A stretch of DNA of 64,000 nucleotides from assembly GCA_020633495.1 (NCBI GenBank), contig JACKDR010000005.1, positions 169,501 through 233,500 on the forward strand. Direction: 5' to 3'. The stretch is from Kofleriaceae bacterium (GTDB lineage Bacteria; Myxococcota_A; Polyangia; Haliangiales; Haliangiaceae). This document shows, in pieces, positions 51,413 through 62,407 of the stretch. Within the stretch, counting starts at the first letter, position 1, and each line of letters begins with the position of its first letter. A program made the position numbers and the translations under genes. Under the pieces are notes generated by a model. The model did not search any database. It was not told where the DNA came from and saw only the letters and a program-made list of their open reading frames with translations.

Positions 51413-52021
51413 GTGCGTCGGCTCCCTCGCTCGCAGCTCGCCGCGGCCACCGTCGTGGTCGCCGCGCTCGCCCTCGCCCTCGCCAGCGGCTGCGGCGGCG
51501 CGACCCCGCCCCGCCCCACCGAGCCGTGGCAGCGAGTCCTGCCGCCGGGCGCGACCCACGCGCTCTACCTCTACCCCGAGGTCATCGAGCGCTACGCGCC
51601 CGACGACGCCGGCGGCTACCTGGTCCACGCGCCGGCCGGCGCCGACGGCGCGGCCCGCGCCGCGCTGATCGCGTCGCTCGCGCCGCCCGATCCCGACGAC
51701 GTCGTGCGCGACGGCGTGGTCGTGCGGCTCGACGCCGCCGGCCGTGACGCGCTGGCCGGCCGCGCCGACGTCGGCGCGGTCGAGGTGCTGCAGCCCGCGG
51801 ATCGCCTGGGCTTCCTGTGGGACCAGGACGCGGCGGTCGCCGAGGTCCGCGTCGATCTGTTCGTCGGCGCCTCCGACGACGAGCGCGACGCGGTCGCGGC
51901 CTGGCTCGAGGGCCGCGGCGCGGTCGTGGTGTGGCGCGGGCCGGCGGCGCTGCGGGCGCGGGTCCCCCAGGACGCGATCCGCGACCTGGCCCGGCTGGGC
52001 CCCGTGCGCTGGGTGGAGTAG
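51413..52021 (+). CDS. putative lipoprotein
   Basis: This 202-residue protein has a signal peptide (SQLAAATVVVAALALALASGC). The mature part has Asp-rich alpha/beta character (LYPEVIERYAPDDAGGYLVH, VVRLDAAGRDALAGR, VRVDLFVGASDDERDAVAAW), perhaps two ferredoxin-like halves as in protease inhibitor I9 domains. No family was assigned. GTG start, supported by TATGAT 6 nt upstream. Confidence 0.6.
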   Translation: MRRLPRSQLAAATVVVAALALALASGCGGATPPRPTEPWQRVLPPGATHALYLYPEVIERYAPDDAGGYLVHAPAGADGAARAALIASLAPPDPDDVVRDGVVVRLDAAGRDALAGRADVGAVEVLQPADRLGFLWDQDAAVAEVRVDLFVGASDDERDAVAAWLEGRGAVVVWRGPAALRARVPQDAIRDLARLGPVRWVE

Positions 52022-52036
52022 CGGCGGCGGCTGCGG

Positions 52037-52042
52037 TACCGT
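52037..52042 (+). promoter_or_regulatory. candidate -10 element of a leaderless gene
   Basis: TACCGT lies 7 nt before the ATG at 52050. Confidence 0.4.
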
Positions 52043-52049
52043 CGACCCG

Positions 52050-52940
52050 ATGTCGACGTCCCGCGCGTTTCGTGTCGCCGCCCCGCTCCTGCTGGCGCTG
52101 TCGCTGGGCCTCGTGCTCGGCGCCGCCTGCAAGGGCAAGGACAAGGACCAGGGCGCGGCCAAGGACCCGCCGCGGGGCCCCACCGCCGAGGGCTCGCGGG
52201 TGACGCTGACCGTCGACGGCAAGGAGGTCGGCTCGGTCGATCGCGGCCGTGCCGGTCAGTGGCCGCCGCTGGCGGCGCTCCTGCCGGAGAGCGCGCGCGA
52301 CCCGGCGGGCTGGGGCTCGCTCGAGGTCGAGCTCGCCACCGGCAAGCCGATCAAGTTCGACGGACCCGCGGCCGGGTCGCCCGGCCACGTCGCCGCGCTC
52401 TATCCCGGGACCTCGGGCATCTCGTTCGGCATGTTCACGCCCGAGCAGCTGGCCCAGAAGGGCAAGCCGGGACGCGAGCTGCCCAACGTGGTCGCGATCC
52501 GGCTGACCCTCAAGGTCGGCGGCCGCGGCGGCGGCGACTCGGGTGGCGGCGGCAACGAGAGCGACACCGAGCGGCCCCGGCCGTCCGCGGCGCTGACGTT
52601 CACGATCAAGGCCGGCGACCAGGAGGTCGTGTTCACCGGCGACAAGCTCGAGAGCATCCCGACGATCACCGCGCCGATCGGCGACACCGACACCCCGGGG
52701 TGGTCGCTGGTCGACGTCATGAAGGCGGCCGGGGTCGAGCCCAAGGGCCGCCTGTTCATCGAGGGCACCGAGGGCGCCAACCTGCTGCTCGAGGCCAGCG
52801 ATCTCGATCCCGCGACCGCGGTGCTGTTCATCAAGCTCAACCGCTCGGGCCAGCTCCGGTTCCGCATCTTCCGCAAGACCGCGACGACCTGGGAGATCGG
52901 CGGCGAGCTGCGCGGCATCCACTCGATCGAGCTGCGCTGA
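52050..52940 (+). CDS. putative lipoprotein
   Basis: This 296-residue protein has a signal peptide ending VLGAAC and a Lys/Asp-rich linker. Two beta-rich segments (about 45-150 and 170-296) are separated by a Gly/Ser linker (GGRGGGDSGGGGNESD). The C-terminal part has TPGWSLVDVMKAAGVEPKG and AVLFIKLNRSGQLRFRIF, somewhat like molybdopterin-oxidoreductase-type SUF domains, but this is weak. Function unknown. Confidence 0.6.
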   Translation: MSTSRAFRVAAPLLLALSLGLVLGAACKGKDKDQGAAKDPPRGPTAEGSRVTLTVDGKEVGSVDRGRAGQWPPLAALLPESARDPAGWGSLEVELATGKPIKFDGPAAGSPGHVAALYPGTSGISFGMFTPEQLAQKGKPGRELPNVVAIRLTLKVGGRGGGDSGGGGNESDTERPRPSAALTFTIKAGDQEVVFTGDKLESIPTITAPIGDTDTPGWSLVDVMKAAGVEPKGRLFIEGTEGANLLLEASDLDPATAVLFIKLNRSGQLRFRIFRKTATTWEIGGELRGIHSIELR

Positions 52941-52976
52941 CCGACGCCGGTGCCGCGGGCCGGCGCCGCGCGACCG

Positions 52977-53443
52977 CTACGGCCGCGGCAGCCGCTTCGT
53001 CATCAGCACGCGGTGGCTGGCCTCGAAGCCGCGGGTGACGTACAGCGACACCGCCGGGGCGTTCTCCGGCCGCACCTGCAGGTGCAGCGCGCCGGCGCCG
53101 CGGGTCGCGGCGGCGCCCTCGACGGCGGCGAGCAGCGCCTGGCCGACGCCGGCGCCGCGCCGCGCCGGCGCGGTCCACAGCTCGGTGAGGTAGGCGTCGC
53201 GGCCGCCGAACTCGAGATCGAAGCCGAACGTGCACAGCGCGTAGCCGGCCAGCGCGCCGTCGGCGTCGTCGGCGACGTGGACGACGCCGATCCGGTCGTC
53301 GGCGAGCAGGCCGTCGAGCGCGACCCGGCCGGCGACCGGATCCCAGGTGATGCCCTCCTCGCGGTTGAAGACGCGCATCGCCTCGACCAGGCGCGCGGCG
53401 TCGGCCACGGTGGCGACCCGGATCGTCGGCGCGGCCGGCGCGG

Positions 53444-53447
<4 letters not shown>
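52977..53447 (-). CDS. GNAT-family N-acetyltransferase
   Basis: This 156-residue protein shows the GNAT fold: TIRVATVADAARLVEAMRVF, YLTELWTAPARRGAGVGQALL with the acetyl-CoA-binding RRGAGVG (Q/RxxGxG/A) loop, and QVRPENAPAVSLYVTRGFE. The GTG at 53447 overlaps the stop of the OYE-family gene (GTGA), so the two form a coupled pair. The acceptor substrate is not predictable. Confidence 0.88.
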
Positions 53448-54934
<1,487 letters not shown>

Positions 54935-54942
54935 CGAGCGCA

Positions 54943-54948
54943 GACATA
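54943..54948 (-). promoter_or_regulatory. candidate -10 element of a leaderless gene
   Basis: TATGTC on the minus strand lies 8 nt before the ATG at 54934, inside the longer ORF. This supports the shorter start. Confidence 0.4.
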
Positions 54949-55079
54949 GCACGTCGACCCGCGTGCCGACGCGGGTTCAGCGAGGCAGAAGCGAGCGAGA
55001 CGCGCCGGGGCGTCGCCGGGATCGTGGCGCCACCGACGAGGATCGTGGCGACACGGCGGCGCGGGCGCACCGCGACCGC

Positions 55080-57197
<2,118 letters not shown>

Positions 57198-57204
57198 GGG
57201 TCCG

Positions 57205-57210
57205 ATTGTG
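57205..57210 (-). promoter_or_regulatory. candidate -10 element of a leaderless kinase gene
   Basis: CACAAT on the minus strand lies 7 nt before the GTG at 57197. Confidence 0.4.
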
Positions 57211-57315
57211 CCGCATCGGCCCGGGCGATGCCGGACGAACCCGCGTCGCGGAGGCCCCGCGCCACGGTTTGCCGGCGGCGGGCCGCCGCGCGGCGGCCCG
57301 CGCGCGCCGGACCGC

Positions 57316-58713
57316 TCAGCGGGTGCGCAGCTCGGTGACGACCTTCTCCATGGCGTCGCGCGCGTCGCCGAAGAGCATCCGGGTCACCGGCTTGTAGAAC
57401 AGCGGGTTGTCGATGCCGGCGTAGCCGGTGGCGCGGCTGCGCTTGTTGACGACCACCAGCTTCGACTTCCAGACCTGCAGCACCGGCATGCCCGCGATCG
57501 GCGAGGTCGGATCGTCCTCGGCGGCCGGGTTGACGATGTCGTTGGCGCCGATGACGATGACGACGTCGGTCGACGGCAGGTCGCCGTTGATCTCGTCCAT
57601 CTCGAGGACGATGTCGTAGGGGACGCTGGCCTCGGCGAGCAAGACGTTCATGTGACCGGGCAGGCGGCCGGCGACCGGGTGGATCGCGAAGCGGACCTCC
57701 TTGCCGTGGCCGCGCAGGATCTCGGTCAGCTCGCGGACCGCGTGCTGGGCCCGCGCCACCGCCATGCCGTAGCCCGGCACGATGACGACGCTCTTGGCCT
57801 CGAGCAGCTTGTCGGCGAGGCCGCCGACGTCGATGTCCTGGACCTCGCCCTGCGGCTTGGCCGGGCCGCCGGCGGCGGGCTTGGGCGCCTCGGCGCCGAA
57901 GCCGCCGAAGATGACGTTCCAGATCGACCGGTTCATCGCCCGGCACATGATGTAGCTGAGGATCGCGCCGCTCGAGCCGACCAGCGCGCCGGTGACGATC
58001 AGCAGGTCGTTGCTCAGCATGAAGCCGGCCGCGGCCGCGGTCCACCCCGAGTAGCTGTTGAGCATCGACACCACGACCGGCATGTCGGCGCCGCCGATGG
58101 CCGCGACCAGGTGGACGCCGAGGACGCAGGCGATGCCGGAGCCGGCGGCGAGCGCCCACAGCTGGCCGTCGCGCGCGTACATGACGCCGAAGACGACCGC
58201 GCCGATCGCCATCGCCAGGTTGAAGAAGTGACGGCCGGGCAGCAGCGTGGGCCGGCCCGACACCGAGCCGCGCAGCTTGAGGAACGCCAGCACCGAGCCG
58301 GTGAAGGTCACCGCGCCGATGAAGACGTCGACGTAGATCTCGATGTGGGTCTTGAGCTCCATCCCGCCGCCGAGGCGATCGGCCTCGAGCTGCAGCGAGT
58401 AGCCGACCAGCACCGCGGCGATGCCGACGAAGCTGTGCAGCAGCGCCACCAGCTCGGGCATCTGGGTCATGCCGACCCGGATCGCCAGCACCGCGCCCAG
58501 CGCCGCGCCGACGGCGATCGCGCCGAGCAGCACCGGCTGCAGGTGCAGGTGCGAGACGGTCAGGGTCGCGACGATCGCGATGCCCATGCCGATGATGCCG
58601 TAGAGGTTGCCGCGGCGGGCCGTGACCTGGGACGACAGGCCACGCAGCGACAGGATGAACAGGACCGCCGCGATCAGGTAGGCGGCGTTGGACAGGGCGA
58701 CGGAGCGCAGCAT
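57316..58713 (-). CDS. pntB: NAD(P) transhydrogenase beta subunit
   Basis: This 465-residue protein has about nine transmembrane helices in the first 270 residues, including MPELVALLHSFVGIAAVLVG and MPVVVSMLNSYSGWTAAAAG. The NADP(H)-binding domain III follows (VVIVPGYGMAVARAQHAV, HPVAGRLPGHMNVLLAEA, VIVIGANDIVNP). With PntA it uses the proton gradient to reduce NADP+ with NADH, the likely NADPH source for biosynthesis. It follows pntA by 10 bp in an operon. Confidence 0.95.
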   Translation of the reverse strand: MLRSVALSNAAYLIAAVLFILSLRGLSSQVTARRGNLYGIIGMGIAIVATLTVSHLHLQPVLLGAIAVGAALGAVLAIRVGMTQMPELVALLHSFVGIAAVLVGYSLQLEADRLGGGMELKTHIEIYVDVFIGAVTFTGSVLAFLKLRGSVSGRPTLLPGRHFFNLAMAIGAVVFGVMYARDGQLWALAAGSGIACVLGVHLVAAIGGADMPVVVSMLNSYSGWTAAAAGFMLSNDLLIVTGALVGSSGAILSYIMCRAMNRSIWNVIFGGFGAEAPKPAAGGPAKPQGEVQDIDVGGLADKLLEAKSVVIVPGYGMAVARAQHAVRELTEILRGHGKEVRFAIHPVAGRLPGHMNVLLAEASVPYDIVLEMDEINGDLPSTDVVIVIGANDIVNPAAEDDPTSPIAGMPVLQVWKSKLVVVNKRSRATGYAGIDNPLFYKPVTRMLFGDARDAMEKVVTELRTR

Positions 58714-58723
58714 GGTCGGCCCC

Positions 58724-60373
58724 TTACTTCCTGAACATCGCGAGCATGCGGCGGGTCACCAGGAACCCGCCGGCGATGTTGATGGTGGCGAACAGGGTCG
58801 CGGTGATCGCGACGATCGAGTCGGTGTGCAGGTCGGAGACCGCGCCTCCGATCAACCCGCCGACCACGATGATGCCGCTGATCGCGTTGGTCACGCTCAT
58901 CAGCGGCGTGTGCAGCGCGGGCGCCACGTTCCACACCACCTGCCAGCCCACGAACACCGCCATCACGAAGACGGTGAGGTGCTGGAGCAGCTCGGCGGTG
59001 CCGCGGCTGACCGAGGCGTCGGCGCTGCCGTAGCGCAGCGCGAACCAGCCGCCGGCGGCGATCAGCCCGACGATCGCGAGGATCATGCCGGCCTGGGGCG
59101 ACGGCGGCTTGGGCGCCGGGGCGCCGTGGCCGTGACCGTTCTTCTTGGCCGGCTCGGCGACCTTGGGCGCGGCCGCGGCGGCGGCCGCGGCGGCGGGCAG
59201 CTTGCCCTCGCGCGACGCCTTGACCTCGGTCTCGACCTTCTTGGGCGGCGGCGGCGGCCAGGTCTTCTCGCCGTCGTGGAGGACCAGGGCGCCGCGGACG
59301 ATGTCGTTCTCGAGATCGATCTTGTGGTTTTCGGCGCCGCCCATCTCGTCGAGCAGGTGCCAGAGGTTGGTCCCGTACAGCTCGCTGGCGACGTGGGCCA
59401 TGCGGCTGGCCAGGTCGGTGAAGCCGATGATCGTCACGCCGTGGGCGACGGTCTCCTCACCGGGGACGGTGAGGTCGCAGTTGCCGCCCTGCTCGGCCGC
59501 CAGATCGACGACCACCGAGCCCGGCTTCATCAGCTCGACCATGTCGGCGGTCCACAGCTTGGGCGCCGGCTTGCCCGGGATGAGCGCGGTCGTGATGACG
59601 ATGTTGACGTCCTTGGCCTGCTCGCGGAACAGAGCCATCTCGGCGTCGATGAACTCCTTGCTCATCTGCTTGGCGTAGCCGCCCTGGCCCTCGCCCGACT
59701 CCTCGAGCTCGACCGTGAGGAACTCGCCACCGAGGCTCTTGATCTGATCGGCGACCGACGGCCGGACGTCGAAGGCGCGGACGATCGCGCCCAGCGCCTT
59801 GGCCGCGGCGATCGCGGCGAGGCCGGCGACGCCGGCGCCGATGACCAGCACCTTGGCCGGCGGCACCTTGCCGGCCGCGGTGAACTGGCCGGTGAAGAAG
59901 CTGCCGAACCGGTTGGCGGCCTCGACGACGGCGCGGTAGCCGGCGATGTTGGCCATCGACGACAGCGCGTCGACCTTCTGCGCCCGGCTGATGCGCGGGA
60001 TGCAGTCGACCGCGACCACGTTGATCTTGCGGGTCGCGAGGTGCTCGACCAGCGGCGTGTTCTGGCCGGGGAAGAGGAACGAGATCAGCGTGGCGCCCGG
60101 GCGCATCGCGTCGGCCTCGCACGTGCCGTCGGAGCGGAGCTCCGGCGGCCGCACCTTCACGACCACGTCGCACACGGCCCAGATCTCGGCCGCGTTCTCG
60201 ACGATGGTCGCGCCGGCGGCGCTGTACTCGTTATCGGGATAGCTCGCCGCCGCGCCGGCGCCGCGCTCGATCACCACCGACCAGCCGGCCTTGACCAGGC
60301 GGCCAGCCGTGGAAGGAGTGACCGCGACGCGTCGCTCGTCGAAACGGACTTCTTTGACGATGCCTAGCTTCAT
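58724..60373 (-). CDS. pntA: NAD(P) transhydrogenase alpha subunit
   Basis: This 549-residue protein has the NAD(H)-binding domain I (about 1-370: IVKEVRFDERRVAVTPSTAG, SFLFPGQNTPLV, VLVIGAGVAGLAAIAAAKAL, MKPGSVVVDLAAEQGGN). A Lys/Ala/Pro/His-rich linker (about 375-430) joins it to the four-helix membrane part of the full-length E. coli-type subunit (LLQHLTVFVMAVFVGWQVVWN, HTPLMSVTNAISGIIVVGG). Alpha-proteobacteria often split this into PntAA and PntAB; here it is one chain. TATGGT lies 15 nt upstream of the ATG. Confidence 0.95.
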   Translation of the reverse strand: MKLGIVKEVRFDERRVAVTPSTAGRLVKAGWSVVIERGAGAAASYPDNEYSAAGATIVENAAEIWAVCDVVVKVRPPELRSDGTCEADAMRPGATLISFLFPGQNTPLVEHLATRKINVVAVDCIPRISRAQKVDALSSMANIAGYRAVVEAANRFGSFFTGQFTAAGKVPPAKVLVIGAGVAGLAAIAAAKALGAIVRAFDVRPSVADQIKSLGGEFLTVELEESGEGQGGYAKQMSKEFIDAEMALFREQAKDVNIVITTALIPGKPAPKLWTADMVELMKPGSVVVDLAAEQGGNCDLTVPGEETVAHGVTIIGFTDLASRMAHVASELYGTNLWHLLDEMGGAENHKIDLENDIVRGALVLHDGEKTWPPPPPKKVETEVKASREGKLPAAAAAAAAAPKVAEPAKKNGHGHGAPAPKPPSPQAGMILAIVGLIAAGGWFALRYGSADASVSRGTAELLQHLTVFVMAVFVGWQVVWNVAPALHTPLMSVTNAISGIIVVGGLIGGAVSDLHTDSIVAITATLFATINIAGGFLVTRRMLAMFRK

Positions 60374-60456
60374 GGCGACTTCGGGCGGACCATAGAGGCG
60401 CGTCGGGTTCGCTGCAAGACTAAGGAAGGGTCAATCGCGACGCGACGGGTGCGTGG

Positions 60457-60462
60457 TAGCGT
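60457..60462 (+). promoter_or_regulatory. candidate -10 element of a leaderless gene
   Basis: TAGCGT lies 6 nt before the GTG at 60469. Confidence 0.5.
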
Positions 60463-60468
60463 CGCACC

Positions 60469-61551
60469 GTGGACCGAGTCGAGATGACACACGGCAGCGT
60501 CGTCGAGCTCGACCGCGACGGTGCGCCGCAGCGGTGGCTCTCCCCCGACGGTGCGGTCGTCGCGGAGATCGCCGCCGACCGCCTGCGGATCTCCCTGACC
60601 GGCGTCCACGATCGGCCGATCTCCGTCGAGCCGCTGGCGTCGCAACACCCCGTGCTCGGTGAGGTCCACGCGATCCGCGCGGGCGACAGCGAGCTGGCGC
60701 GCGTCGCCGCCGTCGACTGGCAGCGGCCCGCGCGGATCCCCGCGATCGACGCGCCGGCGCGCGTGCCGACCGGCGCCGGCACGACGCTGCTCAACGTCCT
60801 GGCGCTGGGGGCGCACGCCGCCGGGCGTCGCCTGCGCTATGTCGGTCCGTATCCGACCGCGGCGCTGTGGGCGTCGCTGCACGAGTGCTTCGTCGCCGAG
60901 GCCGGCGCCACCGAGGCCCGCTTCACCGCCGGCGTGCTCGAGCGGGCGCTCCTGGGCGACGTCGCCGAGGTGCCGATCGACTTCGTGCCGGCGCCGTTCG
61001 AGCGGGTCCAGGTGGCGCCGCGCGCGGTCGTCCACCTGCGCGACGGCGTCGAGCGGCTCTACCTCGGCGGCGCGACCTGGGCGCCGCACGCGCCGGTGCG
61101 CCGCCTGCTGCGCGACGGCGATCGCCTGCGCGCGGTGCTGTGGCTGGCCGGCGCCGAGTGGGCCGAGGTCGCCGCGCTCGACGGCGCGGGGCGGCTGCTC
61201 GACGGCCCGCACCCGCTGCCGCCGGTGCTGTCGTCGGTGCTGGGCAAGGCGTTCCCGGCGGCGCTGGCCGGCGCGCTCGGCGAGCTGATCGCCGCCGACG
61301 AGCCGCCGCTGCTCGCCGCCGCGGTCCGCGAGGTCGTGCGCGACGTGCCGATCGTGTGGGGCGATCCCGGCGCCGACGCGGCGCGCACCCTCGCCGGCGT
61401 CCTGGTCGTGCACGCCGGCCTGTGGGAGCGCCTCGCCGGCGCGTCGCTGACCGTGCTCGCCGAGGCCCTCGCCGCGGCGCTGGCCCCGGCGATCAAGCTC
61501 CTCGGCCAGCAGCGCCTCGAGACCGTGCCGGTCGGCGCCGCGGTGCACTGA
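60469..61551 (+). CDS. conserved-looking cytosolic protein of unknown function
   Basis: This 360-residue protein has no signal peptide or membrane helix. The N-terminal 100 residues look beta-rich (VVELDRDGAPQRWLSPDGAV, RLRISLTGVHDRPISVEPL). The middle holds LRYVGPYPTAALWASLHECF and VERLYLGGATWAPHAPVRRL, and the C-terminus is Ala/Leu-rich helical. I do not recognise the family. The start is GTG at 60469, supported by TAGCGT 6 nt upstream; an ATG five codons later is an alternative. It is divergent from pntA and converges with aat. Confidence 0.6.
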   Translation: MDRVEMTHGSVVELDRDGAPQRWLSPDGAVVAEIAADRLRISLTGVHDRPISVEPLASQHPVLGEVHAIRAGDSELARVAAVDWQRPARIPAIDAPARVPTGAGTTLLNVLALGAHAAGRRLRYVGPYPTAALWASLHECFVAEAGATEARFTAGVLERALLGDVAEVPIDFVPAPFERVQVAPRAVVHLRDGVERLYLGGATWAPHAPVRRLLRDGDRLRAVLWLAGAEWAEVAALDGAGRLLDGPHPLPPVLSSVLGKAFPAALAGALGELIAADEPPLLAAAVREVVRDVPIVWGDPGADAARTLAGVLVVHAGLWERLAGASLTVLAEALAAALAPAIKLLGQQRLETVPVGAAVH

Positions 61552-61605
61552 GCCGCGACGCGATCGCTCGCGCACCTCGAGCGCCGTGCCGCGCGCCCGC
61601 GCCGC

Positions 61606-62382
61606 CTACGCCGCCGGCGCGCCCGATGCGCCCGACGCGCCCGACGTGCCCGCGGCCCCCGGCGCCGCGCCGCTGGTCCCCAGCGCCGCGAGATCGATCT
61701 CGAACGTCCACTTGCCGCGCCTCGTCGGCTGCTCGAGCGCGGCCTCGAGCTCGGCGAGGAACTGCTCGCGCGGGATCTCGCGGGCGCCGAACCGCTCGAG
61801 GTGCTCGGTGTGGACCTGGCAGTCGATCAGCCCGATGCCCCAGGCCTGGAGCTGGCGCACCAGCGCCACGAACGCCAGCTTCGACGCGTCGGGCGCCTCG
61901 GCGAACATCGACTCGCCGAAGTAGCAGCCGCCGAGGCACACGCCGTACAGGCCGCCGACCAGCCGGTCACCGAGCCACGCCTCCGCCGAGTGCGCGAAGC
62001 CGAGCTCGTGCATGCGCTGGTAGGCGCTGATCATGTCGGGCACCAGCCAGGTGCCGCCCTGGCCCAGCCGCGGCACCGTGGCGCAGCCGCGCAGCACGTC
62101 GCCGAACGCGGTGTCGAGGCGGAGCTGGTAGGGCGCGCGGCGCAGCTGCTTCTTCAGGCTGCGGTTGACGATCAGCTCGTCCGGGTACAGCACCATCCGC
62201 GGATCCGGCGAGTGCCACAGGATCGGCAGGTTCTTGCCGTACCAGGGGAAGATGCCGCGGCTGTACGCCAGCAGCAGCCGCTCGGGGCGCAGGTCGCCGC
62301 CGACCGCGAGCAGGCCGTCCTCCGCCAGCTCCACGGGCGGGAACACGAGGCGCTTGTCGAGGCGGAAGACCGGCACGTTCAC
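61606..62382 (-). CDS. aat: leucyl/phenylalanyl-tRNA-protein transferase
   Basis: This 258-residue enzyme attaches Leu or Phe to proteins with N-terminal Lys or Arg, marking them for ClpS/ClpAP degradation. Family motifs are GLLAVGGDLRPERLLLAYSR, GIFPWY, WHSPDPRMVL, GQGGTWLVPDMISAY, GLYGVCLGGCYFGESMF, and LIDCQVHTEHLERFGAREI. The Ala/Gly/Ser-rich tail after about 235 is an add-on. GTGs at 62382 and 62376 are both possible starts. The minus-strand -10 (TACGCT or TATCCT) overlaps that of the divergent neighbour. Confidence 0.94.
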   Translation of the reverse strand: MNVPVFRLDKRLVFPPVELAEDGLLAVGGDLRPERLLLAYSRGIFPWYGKNLPILWHSPDPRMVLYPDELIVNRSLKKQLRRAPYQLRLDTAFGDVLRGCATVPRLGQGGTWLVPDMISAYQRMHELGFAHSAEAWLGDRLVGGLYGVCLGGCYFGESMFAEAPDASKLAFVALVRQLQAWGIGLIDCQVHTEHLERFGAREIPREQFLAELEAALEQPTRRGKWTFEIDLAALGTSGAAPGAAGTSGASGASGAPAA

Positions 62383-62395
62383 GGGAAGGATAGCG

Positions 62396-62401
62396 TAACG
62401 T
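62396..62401 (+). promoter_or_regulatory. candidate -10 element of a leaderless gene
   Basis: TAACGT lies 6 nt before the ATG at 62408. The minus strand of the same patch offers TACGCT (62392-62397) toward aat. Confidence 0.45.
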
Positions 62402-62407
62402 CGCCGC

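Noticed and set aside
58724..60373. Alanine dehydrogenase
   Set aside because: The N-terminal fold is shared, but the C-terminal membrane helices and the adjacent pntB identify a transhydrogenase.
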